DNA from: Atherinomorus stipes
Lineage: Eukaryota; Chordata; Actinopteri; Atheriniformes; Atherinidae
DNA: 64,000 bases
NCBI GenBank assembly: GCA_023101725.1
Contig: JALJCO010003047.1
Span: 62,001 to 126,000 of the forward strand
Direction: 5' to 3'
Made by a program: the position numbers and the translations under genes. The notes beneath the pieces are model-generated. The model made no database searches, was not told the origin of the DNA, and was given only the letters and a program-made list of their open reading frames with translations. How positions within the stretch are numbered: position 1 is the first letter of the stretch; every line of letters starts with the position of its first letter. This document shows positions 55,189 to 64,000 of this stretch, one piece after another.

Positions 55189-55380
55189 TTCCTTGGCACC
55201 GGAGTGAGTGAATACATCAAACAACAGATGAACATATACGAGCGTCGAGAACAACTTGAGAGACGTGGCATCCCGCTCACATCTGTCGCCTTCTACCTTC
55301 AGCGAAAAGCAGCAGATACGGCTGATTCGAACAGCACCGGGGTTCACCGTGGACAAAATGCATGTAGGGTGATATCCTAA
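55189..55380 (+). other. candidate coding segment (unrecognised)
   Basis: Plus frame open from 55189 to a TAA at 55378-55380. With ATG 55228 it would give 50 residues. The peptide is charged and helical-looking, with YERREQLERRG and SVAFYLQRKAADTADSN. The segment is clearly richer in GC than its surroundings. A pyrimidine tract with GCAG ends at 55172, but all frames from that acceptor meet stops, so the exon boundaries do not work as drawn. A minus-strand frame (55051-55356) covers the same bases. It may be a short ORF, a decayed exon or an exon with a frame error. No family assigned. Confidence 0.25.
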
Positions 55381-55384
55381 CCTT

Positions 55385-56007
55385 AACTAATAGCCACTGC
55401 AAAAATAAAGGAAATAAGAATGTATTTAGAGAGGAGAAATCTTGGATTCATTTGATTTTTTTAAATGTTACACATCAAATTGATGCAAGATTTCTGTATG
55501 AAATTTAGATTTTCCTAAATTTGACAGACTTCCCTGCAAGAAAGTCTGCAAGGTTGGCCTTTGTTCAGTGCATTTCATCTGTTTCTTTAACTTAAATATT
55601 ATAATTTAGGATTAGTGTTGCATCATTTTATCATTTCATCATTTTAGCCATTTTACTTCATCTCATTTGTACTTTACTATATGTAATCTGCGCTGCTACA
55701 ACTTATCACTTCCATCACTTTATTGCTTACTAGCTTGTACTTATTTACTTATTTGATTCAACTATATACCTAAAATGTGGTTTTTCATTGCATTTGGTTA
55801 TATGCATGTGTGTTTATTTATTTATTGTTAGTCTTTATTTCATTTTATCCTGTGGTAGCTTAATTTATTCTATTTCTAACAGTGTCTTACTTTTCTACGT
55901 TTTGTATTGCAGCTGTTGTACAGCAGTTTTCCTCAGGATAAATGAAGCTTCTTGAATCTGGGGGGGAAGACAATAACTCACTTATACTTTTCAAATAAGA
56001 TATTTTA
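55385..56007 (+). repeat. AT-rich DNA ending in a LINE-tail-like repeat
   Basis: From about 55600 the sequence has the CATTTTA/TTTATT texture and ends near 55950 with GTTGTACAGCAGTTTTCCTC and AGGATAAATGAAGC. This resembles the TTTCCCTC..GATAAATAAAG ends of common fish retroelements. Confidence 0.4.
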
Positions 56008-56417
56008 CACTGCAAAAACTCAAGGTCTTACTGAGTATATTTTTCTATTTTCTAGACAAAATATCTCATCACACTCATGAGACATAATCACCTAAAGAGA
56101 AACATTTAGTGAGATACAAGAACTTTTTTTAAAAGAGAAATGCATCTTAAATATGTCTTATTTCAAGAAATCTTATCAAGAAAATTTCACGTATTCTATT
56201 GGCAGATTAGTTTTTCTTTATTACAACAAAAATAGATAAATTCTGCCAATAGAACAAGTGAATTATTTTTTTTTATAAGATGTATTGTCCTAAAATAAGT
56301 TTTTTTATGTCTCACTGAAATGTTTCTCTTTAGGTGATTCTGTCTTATTTTGAGTGTGATGAGATATTTGACTAGAAATTAGAAAAATATACTTGGTAAG
56401 ATTTGAGTTTTGTAGTA
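56008..56417. mobile_element. foldback MITE (CACTGCAAAAACTC), copy 2, uninterrupted
   Basis: About 410 bp that folds end to end: CACTGCAAAAACTCAAGGTC against the complement of GATTTGAGTTTTGTAGTA. Inner arms share AGAGAAACATTTAGTGAGA / TCTCACTGAAATGTTTCTCT and TTCTGCCAATAGAA. Same family as 35461-36018 without its inner insertion. Confidence 0.85.
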
Positions 56418-58001
56418 TAGGTAAAGGTTTTCAAATAAAATTTCAAGTTTAATGTATATTTTTTAAGACTCAGCCATTGCAGAGACATTTCCTATGTAAA
56501 AAAGTTAGTTTAAAAAGTAAAAACATCAAATTTCTGTGCAGTTTTACAACCATTTTTTTTTTCCTTTTCCAGACAAAAGAAAAGCTCAAATCAAACAACA
56601 GCAGACTAATTTTCACAAATTAGAAGTCATTTTCAGGTATCTCACTGTTCTCGATGTGTTGAGCTGATATATTACATTAGGAAAGACCATATTGCAGTTA
56701 CAGTATCATGTAAACTCTATGCCAATTCTTATCACTGGAAGTCTCCAGAGAGTATCCAGCGGTTTTGTTAGCTTCATACATGATGAGGAGTCAGGAAAAG
56801 TTTATCCTCCACCAAGTTTCATCAGTAACTTTTACAGTTGGTGTTACACAAGCTGCTTAAATCTTGGCATGTATATCCCATGAGGACTCGGAGGAATCAT
56901 CATCAGTAGATTGATATTTCTCAGACAGAATGAGTGTAAAAATACTCCAAATAACATACTGTTGAACATATTGTCATTTATTGCAACTGGCTCACAATCC
57001 AAAGCACAAAAGAAAGGGAGGTGCAGAGTGACTGGAGTAAAATAAAGTGGAAGGAGAGTCAACTTAGAGAAATGTGCAGCTTTACAGCAACTGTCTTTGT
57101 GAGGCTGCAGACGGTACGAAGTAAACCAAGCTGCAGGCATCACATTTGCTCCCTGTTCATGTGAATGAGCCCCCCTCTCCAGTCATTACCAAAACAGCCT
57201 TCATTATCCAAAGCCCCCCCCCCCACCATCCCATGCTCATTCACCCCTCCTCCACCCCAGCATCAATAGACAAACAACACAAACAACAATGAGGCTACAA
57301 ACAGGGCAACAACACAGAAGCGTCGGACTTTAACCCAAGTATCAGGGTGGATGCTCCGAACGCAGCCTGCTGTGTTCGTGACATCATCAAAAAAAAAAAA
57401 AAAAAAAACTTAAGAGAAAATTCATTCCTTTCTTTTTTATTTTATTTGACTCCAATTTCAAAGTGAAATTTCACCGGGAAGACTCGGGTTTGCAGCGAAG
57501 TACGTCGCTGTGTGTTCCCTGCATGTGTGCGAGTGTGTTGGTCTCAGACAAAACAGGGCTGCTGAAATGCGGCAGGCACTGCAGATTTTTGTTGGCTGGC
57601 TGACAGCGCTGCGCCGGTGCCAAGCCCCGACGGCGGAAACGACTAAAAGACGCATAAGGCTGGCATTAGAGCCCCAAATCTCTTCTCCCCCTTCCATACC
57701 TCCTTCCCTTTTCTCTTTCTCTTTCCCCGCTCTGTGGCACGACGTTTACTTTGGTCGGGGTCTGACTCGATTTGGCAACGTTGTCGTTTGTGAATTTATC
57801 AATCTGTCTTTATTTCGCTGTGATCTGGGGAGCAGGAAACATGGCACCTGAAACACAGTGGGAGGTGTGCTGCCATGTTGATGTGGCGTTCTTTCCTTCT
57901 TTTTTCTTTTTAATTGTCTTTCAGACATCAACACGCTTCCAGTTCAATTTTCATAAGTGCTGCCGAATAGCAATTTCGGTTGATTTGATTCTTTCCAGGG
58001 T
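56418..58001. other. unassigned DNA
   Basis: Poly-A at about 57391-57408, and C-rich runs near 57208-57220. A GC-richer non-repetitive block at 57485-57690 (with GACAGCGCTGCGCCGGTGCC and GCATAAGGCTGGCATTAGAG) has a 113-codon plus frame but looks as much like noncoding conserved DNA. Undecided. Confidence 0.35.
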
Positions 58002-58130
58002 TTATAGTTTCCCCGCCATATCTGCTGTCTTTGTCTTGAGGATTTCGGGCAGCACTTCCACAAATACCTTGGACACAAAAGCATCTGGAGTTACATCCAT
58101 AAGGCACTGAGCCCATGTTTCTCCTAAAAC
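58002..58130 (-). CDS. candidate terminal coding exon (43 codons)
   Basis: On the minus strand an acceptor with a pyrimidine-rich lead (TTTTCTTCATTTGTTTTAG) is followed at 58130 by an open phase-0 frame, beginning VLGETWAQCLMDVTPDAFVS and continuing with VFVEVLPEILKTKTADMAGK. It ends at TAA 58002-58004. Residue make-up (acidic helix, regular hydrophobics) is protein-like and unlike the composition artefacts elsewhere. Beyond the stop the same frame continues coding-like (TLERIKSTEIAIRQ), so this may be a decayed copy or a stop variant. AAG|GTATTT inside (near 58067) could be an alternative donor. No family recognised. Confidence 0.4.
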   Translation of the reverse strand, partial: VLGETWAQCLMDVTPDAFVSKVFVEVLPEILKTKTADMAGKL

Positions 58131-58134
58131 CTAA

Positions 58135-59356
58135 AACAAATGAAGAAAACAACACACTCCAATTATGCTCCAGAGACAATAAAACACAGTTAAAAAAAAA
58201 AGAGAGAAGAGAGAGAGAGAAATCTTGTGTAAAACATTCAGGATTACCTACAAGTAAAATCCTGATTATGTGTTTGGAGTCCATTATTGATGGAACAATA
58301 TTTAGCTGCATCGCAAACAAAGGATGCAACAATCGTAGCTGTAAATTGTGTCGGAGTATTGTTCAGGAGACAGACGATGACTGCTAATGTTGAATTGAAA
58401 ACGGTTCTTAGAGGTGGATTTAACACGTTTCCTCTTGTCTCTGGGTTTGAGACAGAGACCCAGTGATGCGGGGAGACAAAGGGAGAGGTAGCAATGAGAG
58501 AAAAGGTGTGAAATTTTGAATTAACAGCACAATATGCAAGTATTAAGGTGCAGCACAATGAGCAGCGAGAGCTTGACAGTGGAGCGTTGTTCACTGACAG
58601 AAGAAATAAAGACGCCACATTTGGGTTCACTAGGTTTTCTTGTGTCAAACAGGCAGAAGACAAACTTGACAATGAGCATGGACATGATTTCATCATTGCT
58701 GACTCATTCCCTTTCTTCATGCACGTTTTCCACCACCCATCCTTTGGGATATTTGTTTTGTAAGGTATGAGGTTTATCATGCTGACGCATCAGTTACATA
58801 TCCTAGATACATTCTTCAGGTGGTAAAAGGCTGAAATAGTTTATATATAGCTGTTAAAACTGAGCTGAGTCCATACACCATGGTTTCTGACTCGATTCAG
58901 TGTTTTTAACATTGCTGACCAAGCAGCAACTGCCAGCGAGAAAACTGAAGCCATGAGGAAGTGCAGAAAAAATTGTAATTCCCCCCTCATCCACTAGGGG
59001 CTGGCTGCAAAACACCAATCCCCCACTGACTCCCATATAAAAGACCACCTTCACAGCAGAAATAAACATGTTTACAGCCTGGTTCAGAACATCATTTTAG
59101 GTTTGATTGGTCATGTTTACCTTCATGTCAATTGTGAGGGTGAATTTTTTTACAACTCATCTGTTTAGATGTTATTTAATCTTGTGTCCCTCTGATTGAC
59201 AGGTGGCACACCTGGTGCTGGCCTGCCGGTTGATAGTTAGCTCCATAAACTTGCTCTCAGGAAGGCCTCAGCCTGTAGCAGAGTCGCATAACGGTGGGTT
59301 TTAGGTGCTTAACAGCAAGTCCAAGCAGGTCTTACCTTTAGACTGCCAATGGGCAA
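58135..59356. other. unassigned DNA, possible intron/flank
   Basis: Contains the pyrimidine tract of the candidate acceptor and an A/GA run at about 58188-58222. The 178-codon minus frame 58244-58780 is Ser/Cys-rich, lacks a recognised domain and crosses ordinary-looking sequence. Not supported. Confidence 0.35.
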
Positions 59357-59560
59357 TCTCAGGGGTGGGCAACTCTGGTCTTTGAGGGGGGTATCCTGCA
59401 GGTATTAGGAGTTTCCCTGTGGCAACAAACCCTGTGACTTGAGCTTGACATTTTCTTGTCAAGCCATTGATAGGTGTCAGGTGAGTTCCAACAGGGAAAC
59501 CCATAATATCTGCAGATGCCGGCAATGGGTGACATAGCAGGAGGTTTGTCCCTCTTATTA
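59357..59560. mobile_element. hAT-like MITE fragment (AGGGGTGGGCAACTC)
   Basis: CAGGGGTGGGCAACTCTGG, then TATCCTGCAGGTATTAGGAG and GTTTCCCTGT, which pair with CAACAGGGAAACCC and TATCTGCAG about 90 bp further on. This is the foldback layout of a very common fish MITE. The right TIR is lost. Confidence 0.65.
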
Positions 59561-59734
59561 ATGGTCTATGATGCTGACTGGAGCTGGGAACTAATCTTTG
59601 GACCCTCATCTTTGTTTCCAAATACAATCATTTCAGATTTGTCTTTGTTTAGCTGAAGAAAATTCTGGCATGTCCTCGTAATGACTTGACATTCTAGTAT
59701 TGATAGAATATGTGATTATCATGCACCATGGATG

Positions 59735-59820
59735 GGGAGATCCTTTTACATTTCATTGCATGCTTACTGTGTAAGTCAATGGACATGACAAAAAAAGTTC
59801 TTTGACTTTGACAGTGACTG
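59735..59820 (+). repeat. LINE-tail-like fragment
   Basis: ATTTCATTGCATGCTTACTG then GACATGACAAAAAAAGTTCT and TTGACTTTGAC, like the ..ATGACAATAAAGTTCTTTGA ends of common fish retroelements. Confidence 0.35.
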
Positions 59821-59830
59821 AGGTACACAC

Positions 59831-60531
59831 TTAACCCTCTGGGCTCCGGGGTAAAATTGGACATTTTTGTCTACTTTTGATTTTACCCTTTTCTTTCACA
59901 CTTAAAATCATTGCACTGTATGTGCTATGTATTGTACCATTCCTTTAAACACAACCCCACAATGTTTTACCGCTATTTTTTTTCCCCTTTTGACAAACTG
60001 TATAACCACTTTGCACTTAAAATCCCACAAAAGCATAAAATCCAAGTAGGTTGAATGTTTTACTGTGAAAAACGCAAACATCTGTTATATACCATTTGAA
60101 ATTTGAATTTGAAATTAAGATTGAAAAAAAGATTAGCCTATTCTGGGTGGATCATTAAGGTGTTCAAGTTTCTTTTTATTTATTTATTTTAGCAGTGAGA
60201 GATTAATGCAGTTTCCAAATGACAACAGAAAATAAATTTTGGGTGGATGCTTTTTTATCCAAACTAACAACAAGATAGTTTCTTGTCAAAAACTAAGTGA
60301 GATACAGTGTTTGGTCTGTGTAAAGCTACAATGGCTCTATAACTAACTGAACATTCAGTATACAGATAACCAAAGGTCAGATTGGGCTAATTTGAAACTT
60401 TTATTGTTAGTTAATTTTTTAAGCTAATGTGGTTCTACAGTGACACAAACCTATGAGGAATTAATTAGCAAAAACTAGCTAGCTCTTACTCCACTAGCAA
60501 CAATCGCACCATTCACTCGCCGGTTTGATTT
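59831..60531. other. unassigned DNA with a lone TTAA-MITE end
   Basis: Starts with TTAACCCTCTGGGCTCCGGG, a typical left end of a fish piggyBac-like MITE, but no matching right end is seen before 60531. The remainder is AT-rich. Confidence 0.4.
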
Positions 60532-60941
60532 CTACCCTTACCAAAAATAAATATTCCTTAAGTACATCTTATTAAGTATACTCAAGTATACTAAAGTATA
60601 TCCCCCAAGTGTATTTTTATTTACCAAGTACACTGCTATCAGTGTACTACCAGTATACTAACAAGTGTACTTCTTGGGACTAAATTGGCCCAATATAAGT
60701 ATTTAAAAGTATACTTTTGAATATACTTACAGTAATCTTCTGGTATGCTGTGAGTGAACTCGTACTAAGACTTCAAGCTTACTTTTACTTTTAGAAAGCA
60801 CACTTTAAAGTATACTGAAAGTATACGTCTAGGTATACTGTTAGTTTACTTGTACTAAAACTTTAAGTTTACTTTTACTCTTGCAAATTGCACTTTTAAA
60901 TATACTAAAAGTATTCGTCTATGTATACTGTTAGTTTTCTA

Positions 60942-61895
60942 CAGTGTTGGGAACATTGCTCTAAAAAAGTAATTAATTATAGTTACTAATTACTTCTACA
61001 AAAAAGTAATGGCGTTAGTAAATGAGTTACAGCTTTATAAAAATAACTAATTACTTGGAAAAGTAATTTTTCCGTTACTTTTTAACATTCCTTTAGATGT
61101 CATTTTAAATTAATTTCAATAAACCTATTAAATTAATCTTTATGTTGAATTAATATAAAAGTGAATATCAGATTTGACTAATGAATGAAATCAATGGAAA
61201 CTATACAGAATAAATTACTAACAGAAAAATCATGGACACTCAGACTGATGGATGTTGTGGCTCCGTCTCCTCCTCAGGAGAGGAGCTTCATGTGGTTATA
61301 ACGGCCAAACGCCACGAAGAAACACGAACTAATCAACGTTTCTCATCATGTTCGTGTTTTAGTATTTAGTAGTATACCTTTAGTATTAACTATGAACTGA
61401 ATCCGGGTCATGGGTGAAAGAAATAATTCAGGGAAGCGTGTTACTCGAACTATGATGCTGTTTTCTTCTTAAACTGGATGTAATCGCGCTGCGTCTGTGT
61501 CAGGTTGGTGACGCCGTATTCCCTGTATAGGTCCGCAGGTCTCACAGCAACCTTTTTACTCTAACATGAGTGTGTGGAGAGGCACGTGTCTGCAGCCCTG
61601 GAGCCCGCAGGTTGCTGCTGAGTGTATGGGCGAGTGTCTCCAGGTATTTGCGTATCACTCCGCCTCCTCAATGCGAGAGGACCAGCACAATATAGTCCCC
61701 AAAAAACGTGAAACTTCTGTTCACTAGGAACAAAAATGAATCTCACATAACAATAGTAACGCGCTGTCAGTGAAGGCCAGTAACGGTAACGGCGTTGTGA
61801 TGATAGACTTAGTAATTAGTTAGATTAACCCGTTACTGAAAAAGTAGTGCCGTTTGTAACGCCGTTTATTTCTAACACCGTTATTCCCATCACTG
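60942..61895. mobile_element. hAT-like element (CAGTGTTGGGAA ends) with 8 bp target duplication
   Basis: 954 bp with ends CAGTGTTGGGAACATTGCTC and (minus) CAGTGATGGGAATAACGGTG. Perfect direct repeats GTTTTCTA flank it (60934-60941, 61896-61903). Internal AAAAAGTAAT and GTTACTAATTACT repeats are typical of this fish hAT family. Non-autonomous. Confidence 0.92.
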
Positions 61896-61945
61896 GTTTT
61901 CTAGCAGTGAACTTTTCATTGACCTTTTAGTTTGAGAAAGTAAAC

Positions 61946-62455
61946 CACTGTTGCCAACTCTTCAGCACCATGGTTGACCCAAAAGTCACCAGAAGTCGCT
62001 AATTGACGTTACTGAATCAAGCAGTCAATTTCGCGCACGTGCACTATCATTTGAAGGCGACTTATATTTATGATTGACATGCTACATTGGTCATTAACTA
62101 GAGTACTGAAGGGGTGACATACACATTTGAGTCATGGCGCAAAGAAGACCCAGTTGTGCCACAAGGCATCATGGGAAATAATCTGGTTGAGGAGGTGTGG
62201 TCATCTCACAGCAGCTCAGAAGGGCTGCTGTCAGCAAAGGGACAGCAGGAGCAGTGAGTGAGTGCCGGGAAAACAGGGAGGGAGGGGCTGACGGCAGGCA
62301 GCTCCCGATGTGAAGCGATATAAACTTTATCTGTCTCCATGATCACCAGGAAAAGTCGCTAGATTTGTCGATAGGCGCTTTTATGAAAATAAGTCGCTAC
62401 AGGGGTCTGAAATGTTGCTAAATATAGCAACAAAGCCACTAAGTTGGCAACAGTG
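61946..62455. mobile_element. hAT-like MITE (CACTGTTGCCAACT ends) with 8 bp target duplication
   Basis: 510 bp with ends CACTGTTGCCAACTC and (minus) CACTGTTGCCAACTTAGTGG. Flanked by AAGTAAAC and AAGTAGAC (7 of 8 identical). Internal AGTCGCTA repeats near both ends. Non-coding. Confidence 0.9.
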
Positions 62456-62955
62456 AAGTAGACTTTTAAGTATACAGAAAGTAACCTTTTAGGTTTGCAA
62501 TGAGTTTACTGATAATACACTTATAGTACACTGTTTAGTGTTTAAAAATACATTTTCAAATATATTCAAAATTGCCTTATTATACTTCCACTCCACCTTG
62601 AGTAAAATAAATATTCCAAAATTTATGTTAAAAATAGATTTAGGTGTTTTATTTGACTCGACCAAATGGTCCAGTAACATTTAAACTCTTAGTATAAAAA
62701 AAACCCAGTATGTTTGAAAATGTACTATGAATGTACTACTATTAAAGTATATTGTTCAAAAGTTTAAATATAAGTATAGACTAAATATGTTAAACTTTTA
62801 GTATATTTATTAGTAAATGCCAAGTAAACTTTGTTAAGTATATTTCTGATAAGTACATAAATAGTAAACTGGAAGTATACAGTACTGTCTTATTTAAAGT
62901 TTAAAATTAGTATACTTAAGTATACTTGCATAATACTATTCTTTGGTAAGGGTAG

Positions 62956-64000
62956 TCCACATGTTAAAGTGTCCCTGGGCAAAATGCTGCCTCATTGCCA
63001 CCAATTCTATCTTCATTGTATAAATATGTGCATGACAAAGAAATAGACCAAAAATAATGTGAGTTGCAGGGTGTTCAAACTGCGCTTGTTTTGGATAAAC
63101 TTGGAACCAGCTTCCATTTAGGAATACAGATCCAGTGCTACAGTATAGCTAACAGAGCAAACAAGGCTAAATCTTTTAATGGCATCCACATGAGATCTGA
63201 CAGCTAAGCGAGCTAATGGCACCAAGTCATAAGATTTATTAGCAACAACTTATACATGAAGCTTTAAAGTAGTAGATAGTTCAGTAAATTATACACTTGT
63301 GTGAAATAAATGTGATTCATTTAGCACAACTGCTTAATGCTTCAAAAATATCCTTGTTTCCTCCTGCCTCATTCACCCTTGCTGTCTCTATTTCATGTGT
63401 GAAAAGGAGGAGGAGGAGATTCGACCCTGGAGAGATGGATGGTGGGTCATGTGCTGTCAGACTGGAGAGGTCAAAGGTTAGAGGATCCTGGGGTTCAGCA
63501 TCACTTTCTGATTTCTTCCTGTCACCGTACTGGCTCTCTGACCTGTATTTCCTCAGTGACACTGTTAGCTCAAGTTTTCATTGTTTTTCCTGATTCATTT
63601 CTGCTTTTGCTTTTGTATTTTTTTTGTACTAATATTTCAATAACGTAAATATTTTATGTAAAATCTGCATCTCTTGTCTTTTGAGCTCTAAAAGGCTAAA
63701 AATTTTTTTTTAAATCATCTCACTTCTGTGCCTGGTATGGGTCAAAATTATGTTGAATTTAAGCAGATTTGCTTAAAGAAGCTCTGGAGACCAAAATACA
63801 GAATTTTAGTCTCCTACGTTTCAACACATTTTCCAATTACTACCCCATTCTCACTGTCCTGACATCACTGACACTTTTTCCCCCTTTTTTTTTCTCCACC
63901 CTAACTCCGAACTTAATTCCTGTATTTAGACAAATGTGATGGCATTTGAACACCTGGACGCTTGTAATATGAGGGGTGGCCTATAGCTGTAGGGCTGGGA
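62956..64000. other. unassigned DNA
   Basis: AT-rich, with short plus frames near 63300-63650 on both strands without splice support. TTTCTTTTTTT and poly-T runs near 63880. No transposon ends recognised. Confidence 0.4.

Larger units (their letters stand above)
60532..62955. mobile_element. TIR element with AGTATACT palindrome arrays
   Basis: The ends CTACCCTTACCAAA and TTTGGTAAGGGTAG are perfect 14 bp inverted repeats. Both sides (60570-60935 and 62460-62935) contain many AAGTATACT/AGTATACTT copies, likely transposase-binding sites. Removing two later hAT insertions leaves a host of about 0.94 kb. No coding part and no clear target duplication. Confidence 0.85.

Noticed and set aside
58244..58780. 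178-codon minus-strand frame
   Set aside because: No domain, no splice support and ordinary composition; it partly overlaps the intron-like region upstream of the better-supported segment at 58002-58130.

Overview
This window looks like teleost fish nuclear DNA. It is AT-rich, has no operon-like gene packing, and carries many long CA/TG, TA and tetranucleotide microsatellites. It is filled with remnants of cut-and-paste DNA transposons typical of ray-finned fish: Tc1/mariner, hAT, PIF/Harbinger and TTAA-target MITEs of piggyBac or Kolobok type. There are also a few weak LINE tails and one tRNA-like remnant. The teleost call is inference from repeat style; no orthologous gene was identified. 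I find no complete protein-coding gene.

Layout. 1-5 kb: a hAT-like MITE (family A) split by two nearly identical ~1.82 kb inverted-repeat elements and a second hAT remnant. 5-8 kb: a TTAA MITE, a diverged duplicated repeat and a possible conserved noncoding block. 8.37-11.73 kb: a second family A copy that swelled to 3.4 kb by nested insertions and still has a direct repeat at its outer borders. 14-17.4 kb: a dead Tc1 transposase on the minus strand, a second Tc1 fragment, and a ~970 bp inverted-repeat element with a TTTC microsatellite in its loop. 19.3-21.6 kb: an inverted-repeat element with a decayed THAP zinc-finger exon, next to a PIF/Harbinger element with a decayed transposase N-terminus. 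21.9 kb: a long hairpin. 23.2-24.6 kb: a third split family A copy. 26.4-27.2 kb: a very large compound tetranucleotide microsatellite. 32.6-34.6 and 40.6-42.7 kb: nested MITEs and a decayed Tc1-like element. 49.4-52.3 kb: another Tc1-like copy, split by a 2.53 kb terminal-inverted-repeat element that itself carries a TTAA-target element. 60.5-63 kb: an element studded with AGTATACT palindromes, holding two hAT MITEs with 8 bp target duplications.

Possible host exons are few and isolated. The best are a 59 nt minus-strand exon at 38265-38323 and a 43-codon minus-strand terminal-exon-like segment at 58002-58130. Weaker ones lie at 55189-55380 (+), 27936-27970 (+) and 14293-14640 (+). If the two minus-strand segments are real, much of the window may be intron or flank of minus-strand genes. 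Most long open frames are low-complexity or repeat artefacts. The main biological content is a layered record of transposon insertions, several datable relative to each other from target duplications and preserved empty sites.
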